NCBI GenBank assembly: GCA_020736575.1 | Contig: JAGPYM010000016.1 | Location: 186,001-250,000, forward strand | DNA length: 64,000 nucleotides | Direction: 5' to 3' | Source of the DNA: Thelonectria olida | Taxonomy: Eukaryota > Ascomycota > Sordariomycetes > Hypocreales > Nectriaceae | Part shown: one piece after another, positions 45,201-57,377 of the stretch | Position numbering within the stretch: the stretch's first letter is position 1 | Layout: each line of letters begins with the position of its first letter | Position numbers and translations under genes: made by a program | The notes under the pieces: model-generated | Database searches by the model: none | Told to the model about the DNA's origin: nothing | The model's input: the letters and a program-made list of their open reading frames with translations, nothing else

Positions 45201-47508
45201 GTAAGTCTCGATTCTCCATTCAAGACCCATGTTCTAATAAGGTTCAGCTGTTTTCAGAGACTCATCGACAATAAGTCTGCCGGCTGCGCGCTGGATGTGG
45301 AAAGTCGCACACGGTGTGCCGTTGAGATCACTCCACCTGCACCTAAGTAGGGGCAGTATCTACGACGAACTCTTTGCTGCGCTGTATTCTCCCAAGCGGA
45401 AGCGTTCCGTTGCCGATCTGGGTATTGTCCAGGCGCCGAAGACACCGCAGGCACGCGGAAACTCCGGTGTTCGAAAGCAGTTCTTGTCCGAGGCTGTTAT
45501 CGTCAACTCATAGCCGTCGTCTGTGTCCTCGTCTTCCCCTCGCGCGCCGCCGGCTCCTCAAATTCCAGACAAGAAGTAAGTTACCGAACTATCCTTGTAG
45601 AGGATATAAATGAGCTTTTGGCGAATGGATTAACTGTAAAGCTTACAGTAGATAGGCAAAACCGTTACTGTACCGCATGCCCTCTGAATTTCGATCAGAA
45701 GAAACCAATATTCTAGACCAGACTTGCACTACATTATCCCGCTGCCTTGTTGGGCAGTTCTTTGGTGAATTCAGCTATTACGGCTGCTTTCTGTCCAAGG
45801 CCACCTGCTCCAGTGCGTTGATAGAGACCAGACAACAGTGCACCATTGCTGGCGGTCGGAAGTCTGGACATGTTCGTGTCTTCGTCTCCATTTTGTGAAG
45901 ATATCGCTAACCTTTGTTCAATCTCAGAGGCCGTCTATCCGTAACCCCGTTGGATATTATCTTTTCCCTTCGTCCTCGCTCTCAGTGCTACACGCCCCCA
46001 CCTTGCAGTTGAAGACTCCCAAGGTACCGACAAACCATCGCCTTTACTTCGCAAGAACACATGAGACACAATCATATATAAGAACATGCCCCTTACCTAT
46101 ACTATACGCAGATCCGGCCAGGTCGTTGTCGTTACGAGACGTCATGGATGCGAGACGCAACGAATCCCGGCGATGTGACTGGAGCGCCCGATGCCGACGA
46201 AGAGATTGCCAAGTTCGGACGCCCCGATATCGACATATCCGTGGAAATCATTGCTCCAGAAATGATGGACAGAAAGTGCGTTGGTCTTTTCACCAGAAAC
46301 CAACCGGTCCGTTACCCTCCATGCATCAAGCTACCACAGCAACAAACCGCAGTCGCTTACCCAGGAATTGCTGCTGCTAACGTCGAAGTTGGCTACAACA
46401 AATGACTGACAGGTTTCGTTAAGGTTATGCTTCAGGGGGGTCCTCAAAAGAATAAGGCCAAGAATCTCGCGTCCTGCCTCAAAAGCTCACCGCCAAGAAT
46501 CGTCAGAGTTGCGCCCTGGGTCGATGGGCGACCAACCATTGCCCGGTCTGTCACAGTATTCGACTCCATTCAAGCACTCACTGCAGTTCCTGGTTTGTCG
46601 ACATTCTATCCGACAGCCCGCCCTCCTACACTACCATCGTTCTTCTCCCTCGTCCTCATTGCATTTCCAGCAGCCTCAGTCTTCGGTCCTCGCCTCTGCA
46701 CCTGCGCCCTCGCTCTCACGCCTGCTGAAGATGGACTCTGGCTCCTTACAACGACACGCATCTCGCATGCCTACAGAGATCTAATTGGAGATCCTTGAGG
46801 CTATCATCACGACCCCGGCGGTGATTGCAGACGACCAGGCGAGGATATTAATGACCCTATGGCACCGTCCTTTCACGCGCTCACGCTGCCTTCCTCAGTG
46901 CAACAGCCACGCTGCTCAACCAGCTGCAGCCGTGATCTCTAGGCACCAACTTCAGCGGTCCAGCAAAGAGACCGAAGGACTTCATGAGCGCATCCAGGGA
47001 GCTTCGCAAGCAATTTGTCTTCAGGGGGGGGCAGTCGCGTACCTCTTCGGCAAGTTAAACTACAAAATGAGTTGTAAATCTACAAGTAACGGCATCAACA
47101 ATAGATTTCCCCGCCATTGAACACGGATCCCCGGTTTATATACCCTCCGACTCCCTAGCCAGAGTGCGATTCGCTTTCCAAACTCCCGGGCTGCGCCATG
47201 CCATTTGCAAGAAAGACGATGAAGCCAAGCCTTATAACTGTCACACTAGACGACAGAAGTATCTTTGCTTGAACACTGGCATCATGTTCACCTGCAAGGC
47301 AACGTAAGTTCTCCTCGATCGACCACGACAGCTTGTTACACAAACTAATACCGTGTTATTTAGATACGAAGAGTCGATTGACTCTCCCAAAAGAAGAGGG
47401 CGCACGAGTGCATCCTGTATAAGCGAGCAGGCAGACAGAGCGGCCGGGAATTTCGTTCAGCAAGAGTGTTTCCGGCTAATCTTGAGGCAATACAGATCCG
47501 GAGAATGA
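45201..47508 (+). pseudogene. Decayed multi-exon gene with F-box-like segment
   Basis: No intact gene is present, but coding remnants joined by good introns are. Intron 45201-45257 (GTAAGT, TTCTAAT, TTTTCAG) leads to a frame reading YDELFAALYSPKRKRSVAD. This frame continues across intron 45576-45648 (GTAAGT, ATTAAC, TTACAG) into PLLYRMPSEFRSEETN. It is broken by TAG at 45511-45513 and at 45653-45655. A second frame (about 46437-47120) is broken only by TAA at 46782-46784, inside an F-box-like MPTEI-stop-LEILEAII. A last pair of exons, ending at 47303 and starting at 47364, is joined by a perfect intron (GTAAGT, ACTAATACC, TTTAG) and ends at TGA 47506-47508. Each of these three stops could come from CAG or CAA by C-to-T change, as repeat-induced point mutation or plain decay would give. 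Cys motifs such as RKCVGLFTRNQPVRYPPC recur. Boundaries are approximate. Confidence 0.45.
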
Positions 47509-48987
47509 TGTGTTACAAGACCACCCTCCCAACGAAGCCCGTCACACGTCTAGGGGCTGAGAACAATCACAACACGCGACGGCTGATGCAGGCAGACCTA
47601 TTCCCTGAAGGATATATATAACGAGTTAAATTTCGGCATCAGCCCATCGAACGACCGCGCTGCCTCCTTTGCTGAAGAGTCGGGGACTCGGAGAAAGGGC
47701 TTGCTTGGGCCTTGCAGAGTTCTAGAGACCAAGTAGGTTGCCTGTCAGCGAAACCGGTGCCGGAGGCTTTGGGTCTCTATTCTATCATAGCCCATTTCGA
47801 ATCACAGACTCCATTGGGAAGATGAGCCGATAAATGCACACTCTCCAGAGTATATGGTTCCGTAGGTTAGCTCTAAGTGCATCTGCTTGTTTCGTTCCAC
47901 TGTTACTGATCGAATCTTTCTTTCCGCAGACATGTCTGCCTTGGCGATGATAAGGGTCCCGGAGACCAGTATTTCGCAGGGGAGCACCGATCCAATGCTA
48001 TCCAACAAGCCGGATTTCCCAAGCCGTTTACCGACAACAGTTAAGACGACGATCCGATAGCGGAGGCCCCGACGATGATGCCAATATGTGTGGTACCACT
48101 ACTTCACCACTAATGTGATAATTATTAGGATAATTTCAACAAAAATGCACATAAATTTTCAACCGTCGAGATACACAGTTAAAAAGGGGGACTCGATGAA
48201 TGAAGAAAAATGTCGTAATCGTCCCCATGTCGTCACTCAATCGACGTCTTGAAATACAGAAGCGAAAAGTGTCCGCGCTTCCGGCCGTCCGCGTCAATGG
48301 CGGCTCTGTTCAATCGGCGACCCAGGGAAAAGACTGTTTTCCCCTGGTTTAGATGCCGGTCGATGCGGTGAATTGCAAACCAGGGGAGGGGCCCAATTGG
48401 ACAAGGGGAAAGGGAACACTTAAACATCGGTGAGCAAGGGAGAGAAGAGGAAACTATGGGAGGCAAGAAGCCGTGGGGGGTGGATGGATATGAGAGCACG
48501 TTGTTTGCTTTTTCCTTCTTCTTTGAGAAGCGTCTGTTTGTTACCTAGATAAATGTTCGGTTCTACTTTTCAATTCTCAATTGCACAGTTCAATCCTCAT
48601 TCCTCTTACTAAGAGCTGGCTTGCTGTGACGCCTTATCAACTCATCCTTTGGCTGGCGGCACTCGGAGGTCACAGCGCGCGTGTCGGGGACGGGAACAAG
48701 CATCCAAGACCTGTACGCAACACAGGAAGAGAAAGAGGCGCACATGTTAGTTTTGTTTCTGCGCCGTGTCTGACCTTGACCGAGTCCAATCTTGTCCCTC
48801 GATTATTTCTTCAAGACTTTCTTCTTTCATTTATCTTTCCTAGAATCTTCACCATTTATTTTCCTAGTATTCTGCCCTCGTATCTCAGAGGCGTCACCAT
48901 CCAGATGTTGGCCAACAACTACGAACAGCCACAAGGGGCATGCTCGGGATGCGCCAAAATTCGAGAGGCGGAAAAGACTGAACAAAA
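47509..48987. other. Gene-free tract after the decayed gene
   Basis: About 1.5 kb. Around 47880-48060 a splice-like acceptor (TTTCTTTCCGCAG, ending at 47930) is followed by a short open stretch with Gly/Asp-rich coding character (CLGDDKGPGDQYF in one frame), stopping soon after; it may be another fragment of decayed coding sequence. Bases 48100-48200 are AT-rich. Nothing else was recognised. Confidence 0.35.
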
Positions 48988-49279
48988 TGGGGTCAAAGCA
49001 ATACGTGAGTGTATATGTTTCTTCCAATCTTCTTACCAATGTGTCCTCTTCCTCTAGAGATATCTCACCGGTTCCCTCGGTGGACTCGTGGCGTTTCTGT
49101 GCCGTGTCTCAACTCTCGTGACTCACCTTACTCTCCTTCTCATTGGCGCTTTTATTCTTGGTCAAGTGCCAGGTGTCAACTTTCGAGCAGTCTTCATTAT
49201 ACTTTTCGTTACGTCTTTGTCAGCTGAGCCACTGAGATGCCACTGGGGATTTCCCTATCTTACATGGACTTGGCCATGA
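48988..49279 (+). CDS. Possible small hydrophobic protein (79 residues), uncertain
   Basis: A tentative two-exon model: 48988-49005 and 49058-49279. The 52-nt intron 49006-49057 begins GTGAGT and ends CCTCTAG with a CTTACC branch-like site. The product begins MGSKQYRYLTGSLGGLVAF and has one or two hydrophobic stretches (VTHLTLLLIGAFILG, FRAVFIILFVTSLS). The intron improves an otherwise short frame, but there is no recognised family, and the sequence could equally be part of the leader of the peptidase gene at 49865. Confidence 0.25.
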
Positions 49280-49864
49280 TATTGCCAAGTACACTTGTAC
49301 TTCCCCCAACTCAACTGAGGCTAGTGCCTGTTGGTGTGTGGCTAGTGCACGACAAGGCTGAACATTCAAGCTCCTCACTGTGGCGCTTGCACCTCCAAAA
49401 CGGCAAGGCTGAGAAATAGCACCAAACCTCACCCCTACATTGCATCCCTGAATTGACGACAATGGCGCCGTATTTTGCCAAAATGACATAATTTGGTTGA
49501 CGCACTGAAACACATCTCTTTCGTCAATGCATTTTGACCCTGAATGATTTTTTTTCCACTGGCAGAAAAGGGAGAAGAAAAAAGACCCAGCGCCTCTTGA
49601 TATCGCGTCATCGGCCAAGCTGGCCGCAGTTCCCACCCCCCGGCCTCGGCGCACTTGGTCTGGACCTCTGCCTTGGGCTCCCTCAACACCACATCATAAC
49701 TGCTAATTGTCACCGCATTTCGTTTTCTGCCACTGCGGTAGGAACTGTATGTTCTCCTTGTTTTGTGTTTCTTTCTTAGTCGGCTCTTCTCGCTCAATTT
49801 CCATCCTTCATCCACTCCCTTTGTATCCTATGCTAACCACCACCTCCCTACAGCCCCCGTCGCC
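49280..49864. other. Promoter and leader region of the Dug2-like gene
   Basis: About 0.6 kb. The stretch 49760-49864 is CT-rich. No separate gene is supported. Confidence 0.55.
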
Positions 49865-52623
49865 ATGATGCCTTCGCGAACAGTCTCACCGATACTGTCA
49901 CCGCCCGCGCCCTCCTCCCCTGTTCTCGCCGCTCTCGAGGTCGAAGATGACTCGGCCATGAACCCCGATCTCGTCCATAGCCTCAATCACGCAAGCACCG
50001 TCCTCGCCCTCGCCGTGAGCCCGCAGCACGAGACCATCTACGCCGGAACCCAGGACGGAGAGATTGTCGCTTGGTCTCTCGACACGTTTCACCAAGTCCA
50101 TCGCATACAAGCTCATAAGCGCAGCGTCCTTTCGCTCTCCTTTTCGCCCGACTATTCCCTCCTCTTCTCCAGCGCAGGCGACCCTATCATTAACGTCTGG
50201 GATCCAAAGACCCTGACCCGTCTTTACGAAATCTACGGCTCTTACGACGTCGGCGATATATTCTGCACCGCCTACAGCCCTCAATACGAGACGCTCTACA
50301 TCGGTGCCCAGAACGCCAGCATCCAGTGGGTCAATCTGAAAGATGCCTCTGCCCGCGTGTCTTCCGACTCGCAGCAACATCCCGACCGCCGCAACCACCG
50401 CTTCTTCGACTCCAAAGCGGTCGGCGGCGCAAGCACCCCGCGACGCAACGATGATCGATGGGGTTTGATTCCCAAGGCCCAGACCGTGCTGGAGATGCAC
50501 TCTGGGTCCACGCGCAACTTTGCCCACTACGGTTACATCTACAGCATGCTCGTGGCCAAAAGTCCGACTGTCGAAGTGGACGCCGATGAGGATGTTTTGG
50601 TCTCGGGCGCTGGCGATGGGACCATCAAGGTATGGAGTTTGGGACATCCCAGCGAGGATGATGACAATGCTGGGAGTATCCAGGAGATTATGACTCTTGG
50701 AGTCGACGATGCCGAATCTGTTCTTTCCTTGACGCTGGATGGCTCGTTTTTGTATGCCGGAAAGCTTGATGGCATTGTCGAGCTTTGGGATCTGGACACA
50801 GCACAGAGACTGCGAGTCATCAAGGCTCATGATTGCGACATTATGTCAGTTCAGATGGGTTGGGGTTACCTATGGGCTGGTGCGAGCAACGGCTGGGCGA
50901 GCGTAAGTATTGACTCGCTACCACTTCTCACAAGATCCTCTTGCTAACACGAGACCAGAAATACAGCACAGCCCACTACGGGAAGTACAAGCACGCTTCC
51001 TCGGGCAATGTGACGCAAAAGTACCAGTGCCTATCACGATGGCAAGCTCACCAGGGCAAGATCCTAGCCTCGGCTGCCACCACCTACAAGGACAAGCAGT
51101 ACTACATCACCGGCTCCAACGACGACAACATTTCCATCTGGACCATCAAAGAGGACGCATGCGCCAAAAAGGATGCGGCCCAAGACTCGGAGAACCTGCT
51201 ACTCTCGACACTCAGAGATTTCATCTCGTACAAGACAATTTCTTCGCGGCCCGAGTTTTCTGAGGATTGCCGCAAGGGCGCAACGTTTCTAGGAGCCTTG
51301 TTCAAGCGACTTGGTGGTCATGTTGAGATGCTCAGCACCGAGAAGCCTCACAACCCAGTCGTGTACGCCAAGTTCTCGGCCAAGAAGGAAGCGTCAGAGA
51401 CACGAAAGCGCATTCTCTTCTACGGGCATTATGATGTTGTCGCTGCCGACGGGAAGAAGGGCAACTGGACATCGGACCCCTTTTCCATGCATGGAACTAA
51501 TGGTTACCTCTACGGTCGAGGAGTCAGTGACAACAAGGGTCCCATCATTGCGGCATTGTACGCTGTTACAGACCTGATGCAGGCCCAAAAGTTGGAGAAC
51601 GACATCATCTTCCTGATAGAGGGAGAGGAAGAGTTTGGATCGTTGGGTTTTGAGGAGGCGGTCAAGAAGAACAAGCAGCTCATCGGCGACGTGGACTACA
51701 TTTTGCTGGCCAACAGTTACTGGTTGGACGACGAAGTGCCGTGTCTTACGTATGGTCTTCGGGGTGTTCTTCACACGACCGTCTGTGTCGACGCGCCTCG
51801 TCCAGACATTCATTCAGGTGTGGATGGTTCGTACATGATGAACGAGCCTCTCTCAGATCTCACCCAGATTCTGTCCAAACTCAAGGGCCCAGGCAACCGG
51901 GTCCAAATTCCCGGCTTCTACGACGGGATTCTCGCCATCACCCCCGAAGAAGAGGCCCGTTACGACGACATTGCCTCCATCCTGATCCGCAACAAGCCCG
52001 AAGCCGGCCCCGAAGACCGCCTAAAGCAATCGCTCATGGCGCGTTGGCGAGAGCCCAACCTGACTCTTCATCGGTACAAGGTCTCGGGTCCCGACGGAAG
52101 CTTGGTCAGCAGCCACGCCAGCTCCCACATCAGCTTCCGTCTCGTGCCAGGGCAGGAAATCGACGCCGTGGTCGAATCGCTGACGGGCTTCTTGCAGACC
52201 GAGTTTGGGCTGCTCGAGTCGCAGAACAGACTGACCATTGCCGTGGACAACAAGGCTGAGCCATGGTTGGGCGATCCTACGAACGCCATTTTCACCACGT
52301 TGGAGGGGGCCATATTGGAGACGTGGGGGGAACGCTTCGAGTCTTCGGCGAGCAGCAGTGCGGCCGAGGAGTCGTCCGAAGATGGTGTATCCGAGAAAAA
52401 GGACTCCGAGGGCAAGGCTCGCAAACCACGCAAGCCCTTGTTCATCCGCGAGGGCGGCTCCATCCCCGCGATTCGGTTCCTAGAGAAGGAGTTTGGCGCT
52501 CCGGCCGCACATCTGCCGTGCGGACTGTCGAGCGACTCGGCGCATTTGGATAATGAGCGGATGTGCTTGATAAATTTGTTGAAGGCGAGGGAGATTTTCG
52601 CAAAGGTGTTTGCTAGATTGTGA
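49865..52623 (+). CDS. DUG2: Dug2-like WD40/M20 metallopeptidase (glutathione degradation)
   Basis: Exons 49865-50902 and 50959-52623; 900 residues (yeast Dug2 is 878). The 56-nt intron 50903-50958 (GTAAGT, branch GCTAAC, ACCAG) is phase 0. The first 400 residues form a WD40 propeller (YAGTQDGEIVAWSLD, FSSAGDPIINVWDP, SGAGDGTIKVWSLG, YAGKLDGIVELWDLD, TGSNDDNISIW). From about 430 it is an M20 di-zinc peptidase: GHYDVVAAD (His503, Asp505), YGRGVSDNKGP (bridging Asp), LIEGEEEFGS (general base and ligand Glu), and HLPCGLSSDSAHLDNERM near the C-terminus. In yeast, Dug2 pairs with the glutamine-amidotransferase-like Dug3, and together with Dug1 they cut glutathione independently of gamma-glutamyl transpeptidase. 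Dug3 is not in this window. Cytosolic. Confidence 0.92.
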
Positions 52624-54332
52624 GAGCGAGCGAGCAAGTATGGTGATGATGATGAATGGTGTATGAGGTGACGAGAAAATGAGGTGTACTGTAAACCAAT
52701 GCAAGAATCGACTCGTGCGAGATTAAAAGATAGAAGATACCCGAATTCCACGGATAAGCTGTAACGCAAGCATGGTTGGTGAAGCATCATCTTCCTCGGA
52801 ACTGTCACATCGTTGTCGAGTTCGAATGTCCTGAGACACTGGATCGATCTAGACCTCGCCCCAGACTGAGCCAGTGTTTGAGTAAGAATGAGGCCTCATA
52901 ACATGCGCCTTGCTACTCCTGGTAAGTGATCAACGTAGATTCTGAATATTCGAATAGCGATCTTCCTACCCGGAAACCGAGGACACTAACTAGATATCGC
53001 TATGATCAAGGCTGAGGTGATGCTATGATCTCATGGATTCCTTTGTCATCACATCTACCCTACAACTGTTCACACTCAAATCGGGGAAAGCGAGTTTGGT
53101 GAGATGGACGCTCCATTCCTGCCTTCCCATTGGGCAGTCGCGCCTGGTAGGGCTATTGCAACCACCCGCAGAACGGCAGCGCACCCGAAAGAGCTCTAAA
53201 ATTAGTGCTCCCCATCCAATCGATTGTTGGTGCTGCGCCGCACTGGGGCTGAGGGGGTTCCTACTTTATGCGGATGCGGCCGACAGAGTGCAGACTTGCC
53301 GTTCAACAACACGATCTGCAGATTGAATGCAGAGTAAAGAAGCGCGTTGATTTCTCGCGTTCGTGTGCGGAATTGAGTGTGGTTGTACGCTCTAAAGAGC
53401 TTCCGTTTCTATGCCTTGGGCGTCGAATTCTACATCCTCAGCGGTCAATCCTGCTTCAGGTTTGCCAACACTGCCATGTGGGTGCTGCAGGTGCTGTTGG
53501 CCGCCTTCCCTCGGGTGGGAACGCACAGTCAGAACTTCGGACGTTATTTCTTACATGCAACCATGTGCCCAGCTGGCAGGTGCATGCCGGCGTTCCTTCC
53601 ATTTTCCCATCCCCAGTCTCGAGGGCATGTTACCGTTGCTGAGCGATCAATGAGAAGGAAGGAGCTCCCGATGGGGTCAAGGGCTTCTTAGGCAGGCACT
53701 AAATCGCTGACGGGAAGGGCAGGAGGCTGTTGGCTGGCGATGGAAGTGGGTGACTTGGCTGGGCCCCAGTTTGCCAGTCTCGTCGAAATTACTGTAAAGG
53801 TCATCGTCATTCTTCTCCAACTTGCCACGATTGTATTTTCGTTTTCCTCTCCTCTCATCTCGTTGCAGATCTCTCATCTTAGAAGTTCTGTCGCGACTCA
53901 ATCGTCACTCGTTAAAACGCCACAACTGATCAGCGTCTTGTCGCTTTCTACTCCGTAGGGGTTGGCGCAAAACTTCCCTCCTCTCCTCCCACAGGATCCC
54001 AGACTATTTTCGGACGTTTTGTCGTTCGAGGCTGGGGTGGCTGAACGTAACTGGAACTAGTGATACTTGTCTAGCTAGTTTCTTGTTCGCGCCTCTTCAC
54101 TCCTGCCCTTTCCTCCTTTGGCCTCTTCTCCCTGGTGACGCCCTCGTTCATCTAAAACCACATTCGTTTCCATCGGTCGCTTCGTCGCAACCATCACCGT
54201 CGCCTTGTTTCCGGCCTTCTTGGAGCAGCGACTTACCTCACAGACCTCGCTGGATCACCAGCTTTCGATTGAAGACGAGAATACAACCCTTCCATTCGTT
54301 TGCCGCCGTCGCAGGCACTTCACCCACTAACC
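52624..54332. other. Intergenic spacer, no gene seen
   Basis: About 1.7 kb. Several overlapping short frames are present on the plus strand at 53270-53690, none with a recognisable product. The final 400 bases are pyrimidine-rich and fit a promoter and leader for the surface-protein gene. Confidence 0.55.
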
Positions 54333-55313
54333 ATGGCGCCCCGATCGGTTTGGTCGACACTCCCATTGCTCCTCCTCCTCGCGCCCGCCCTCGCTATCGA
54401 AAACGACTTTGGCTTCTACCCGAAAAACTCCCAGGACTGTCTCTACCAGTCTGCCAACGACGCAGGATGCACCTCTGGCACCCTGTCCAAGCTCAACACC
54501 TGTCTCTGCGGCAATAATAATGATTTCGTCATCAATACGGCCAAATGCCTCGGAAAGAACGACACGGCTGATGTCGACGAGGTTTACACCAAGATGTCGT
54601 CTGCCTGTAACAACTCTGGCACGCCGCTGAGTGTCACCCAGGAGGAGTTCCAACAAGCGGCAGAGGAAGGCGAGAATGCGTCGAGCAGTACTACGACCGA
54701 GGCGACAACTTCGGCGACAACTTCGGCGACAACTTCAGCGACAACTTCAGCGACAACTTCGGCGACACAGACATCATCAGCTACACAAGAATCAGAATTC
54801 GTGACGACGACATCGGGCGGGAAAACAGTGACTGTAGTGCCCACGCAGACCAACGACAATAAAGACGACGATGACTCGAGCGGCCTTTCCACTGGCGTCA
54901 CGATAGGAATTGGAGTTGGAGCTGCTGCTATTGGAGCTGGCGTCGTCGGTGCAATCATCTTTTTCGTTCTCCGCCGTCGTCGTAGAAAGGGCGAGGAATC
55001 GCACCCTATGCTCCCTAATAGTAACTACAACAACCCCTCGACGTTCCCGCCCACGGACCCCGCTCAAGGCATGGGCTACCAGGACAACAAGCCTCCTGCT
55101 TGGGCTGGAGGTGTGACACCGAGCCCCGATCCTAGTAAGGGCTGGCAAACACCGGTCCCTCAACCATACACCGGCGCATATGTCCCGCCTCACACTGCGG
55201 GAGCTCTACCGACGCAGCCGCAAGTATTTGAGATGGATGGTGGAACGCCGCAACCCGGGACGCAAGGAGGTGCAGTGGAGATGCCGGTACAACAAGGTGG
55301 ATGGCAGCGGTAG
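54333..55313 (+). CDS. Secreted six-Cys domain, single-span surface protein (sensor-like)
   Basis: Intronless, 326 residues; the start is the first real ATG. Residues 1-21 are a signal peptide (MAPRSVWSTLPLLLLLAPALA). A compact six-Cys domain follows (DCLYQSANDAGC, LNTCLCGNNNDFV, AKCLG, SACNNSG); CFEM domains have eight Cys, so this is a smaller relative or a different fold. A Ser/Thr-rich stalk contains five exact or near copies of ATTS, coded by a 12-bp repeat. One membrane helix (GVTIGIGVGAAAIGAGVVGA) ends in a stop-transfer RRRRRK, and the proline-rich cytoplasmic tail lies at about 225-326. This layout (Cys domain, O-glycosylated stalk, one span, short tail) is that of fungal wall-stress sensor-like proteins, but no WSC domain is present. 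Role inferred only from layout. Confidence 0.8.
   Translation: MAPRSVWSTLPLLLLLAPALAIENDFGFYPKNSQDCLYQSANDAGCTSGTLSKLNTCLCGNNNDFVINTAKCLGKNDTADVDEVYTKMSSACNNSGTPLSVTQEEFQQAAEEGENASSSTTTEATTSATTSATTSATTSATTSATQTSSATQESEFVTTTSGGKTVTVVPTQTNDNKDDDDSSGLSTGVTIGIGVGAAAIGAGVVGAIIFFVLRRRRRKGEESHPMLPNSNYNNPSTFPPTDPAQGMGYQDNKPPAWAGGVTPSPDPSKGWQTPVPQPYTGAYVPPHTAGALPTQPQVFEMDGGTPQPGTQGGAVEMPVQQGGWQR
54702..54761 (+). repeat. 12-bp tandem repeat, five copies, in coding sequence
   Basis: Five head-to-tail copies of GCGACAACTTCG, with A for G at the last base in two copies. Each encodes Ala-Thr-Thr-Ser in the stalk of the surface protein. Copy-number change would alter stalk length without shifting the frame. 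Confidence 0.9.
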
Positions 55314-56022
55314 GAGATGCGAGGGACACGCAGCGCAACGCATATTTTCGGGGCGTCGATACGTGATAAAACAAGGGAAACGTGGGTTTGGGCCACGATC
55401 TACTGGCTGGCGTCTTAATGGTTGACTGGGTAGGACGGCGATGGAGGTATTTAGCGACTCATACGGCGAGCGCTGAGGGGAGTTGGTTTCTTTCACGATT
55501 GGTATTTTGGATGTCATCTATGGAGATATATCATATAGAGGACGGTATATCGGGTATGTAGATATGTACTTCCTGTACATTTTACAGGAGCAATAATATT
55601 TGCGTCTTATTAAAGTATTTCTGCATTGGCTCTGGGGTGGACTTTGCGGCGTGCTGGTGGGTGACTTGATATCTTTCTATTAGCTACCTACCTTACCTAT
55701 TGCATCGATGACCGTAGGCAGGTTCCTGAACAGCTGTAATTTTGGTTGGAACCTGTTGTTGTTTGGCTGTGTCCCCATATTGCCTTGTTGGACATTCCTT
55801 AAACATTCCTCCTCGCTTCGCAGATTAAACGAAGCCTCGGCCCTTGTCAATTTGTATTTTCATGTGGTATTTTTTTTTTTATCGGCGTGAGCGGCCGACA
55901 ATGGGGCGTGCCGGTGACCCCTCATCATCCCCCAGTGCCACATTGCTTTTTCTCTGTTTCTCATTCTCGAAGCTGCGGCTTGATCGAAGCGCGAAACCGT
56001 TGACAAGACCAAACCCATCAAG
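55314..56022. other. Intergenic spacer, no gene seen
   Basis: About 0.7 kb between two plus-strand genes, with a poly-T run (about 12) near 55869. No gene was recognised. Confidence 0.6.
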
Positions 56023-57200
56023 ATGACGACGGAGAATAAAACGGTCGTTCTTATTACAGGGTACGTATCTCTCCTCAGGCGGATTTAGCGCCGATGGGGC
56101 GGCACATGCCGGGCTTGGCTGTCCGCGATGCACAAACCGCGTGATGAAGACACCCGCGTGTCAGATTGGGAGGATTGAGAGGTGTGATCGGAGGAGCTGG
56201 GTGATACATTTGCTGATGCTGTTTATAGATGCTCGCCTGGAGGAATCGGCCATGCCCTGGCCCTCGAGTTTCTGAAGAGAGGTTAGGCGGCCCAACTTAA
56301 CTCCAACGCGGCCACGATGAGAAGGATGCTAAACAAGATACAAAAGGCTGCCATGTTATTGTCACGGCCCGAAACATCAGCCTCATCCAGCACATGCAAG
56401 GCCCCAATGTCTCCGTCCTGGAACTCGATGTCACCAAGCCTTCCAGCATTGCGGAGTGCAAGGAGAAGGTGGTTGAGCTGACGGGTGGGAAACTCGACAT
56501 CCTCATCAACAATGCGTAAGTCAAAAGAAAAGGGCTCGGGTCATCCTCGTCGACTGACTCGAATAGTGGACGCACTCATACCATCCCCGCTACTGATATG
56601 GACCTCGACGATACGCGCGCCACCTTTGAAGTTAACGTCTTCGGGCCCATGTCCATGACCAAGTATTTTGCCCCGTTGCTTATCAAGGCTCGCGGGCTCA
56701 TCATCAACATCTCGTCTACTTCGTCTGTGGTCCCTTACCTCTTCGGCTCCATCTACTCGTCCACCAAGGGCGCCATCAACACCTACTCTCGCGCCCTGCG
56801 CATGGAGATGAAGCCCTTTGGCGTCCGTGTCATGGTCGCCATGACGGGCACTGTCCGCTCCAACATTGCAAGCCGCACTCATCGCACCTTGCCCGCAAAC
56901 TCGCTGTACCTGCCTGTCAATGACCTGTTTGAGCGCCGCCTGACGTTTAGCCAAAACAACGCGACCATGTCGACCGAGGTGTATGCTAGCAAGATTGTCA
57001 CGCAAGCGCTCAAGGGCGAGGGACACCTGGGCGGTTGGATTGGTGCGTCGCCGGATTGGTACTGGGCAGGCGGCATGTCGGGGCTCGTGTGGACGCTGAC
57101 TTTGATGCCGGCATGGATGAGCGAAGGGGCTGTGTCCATCTTCTTTAAGATGGGCGCCATGGCGAAGAGGCTCCAGGCGGCCTGGACCAAGAAGGACTGA
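56023..57200 (+). CDS. Short-chain dehydrogenase, Ayr1-like (1-acyl-DHAP reductase type)
   Basis: Four exons: 56023-56060, 56229-56281, 56347-56515, 56567-57200; 297 residues. Introns are 56061-56228, 56282-56346 and 56516-56566, all GT..AG and frame-preserving. Classical SDR motifs are present: cofactor loop TGCSPGGIG at the N-terminus, LDILINNAG, a conserved Asn in FEVNVFG, and the active-site Ser (INISSTSS) and Tyr-x3-Lys (YSSTKG). The spacing and the CSxGGIG loop match the Ayr1 group, NADPH-dependent 1-acyldihydroxyacetone-phosphate reductases of the ER and lipid droplets that feed ether-lipid and phosphatidate synthesis. A hydrophobic C-terminal part (SGLVWTLTLMPAWMS) fits membrane association. 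Exact substrate unproven. Confidence 0.88.
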
Positions 57201-57377
57201 GGGAGCGGCAGATGTGATGATGGTGTATGATATTAATGTACTCCCAAAAGAATGCCGTTTGCACTTTACTCGAATGATATCTATCTATATTGATCTTCCA
57301 AGTCCCACAGAGACTTGACAAGGTATTTTATGTTTCGCCATGCTCGCTCACCTTGAACATGACCTTCAACTCCTTCC

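Noticed and set aside
48233..48499. Minus-strand 88-codon frame after the decayed gene
   Set aside because: No family, no introns and no start context; it could be real but nothing supports it.
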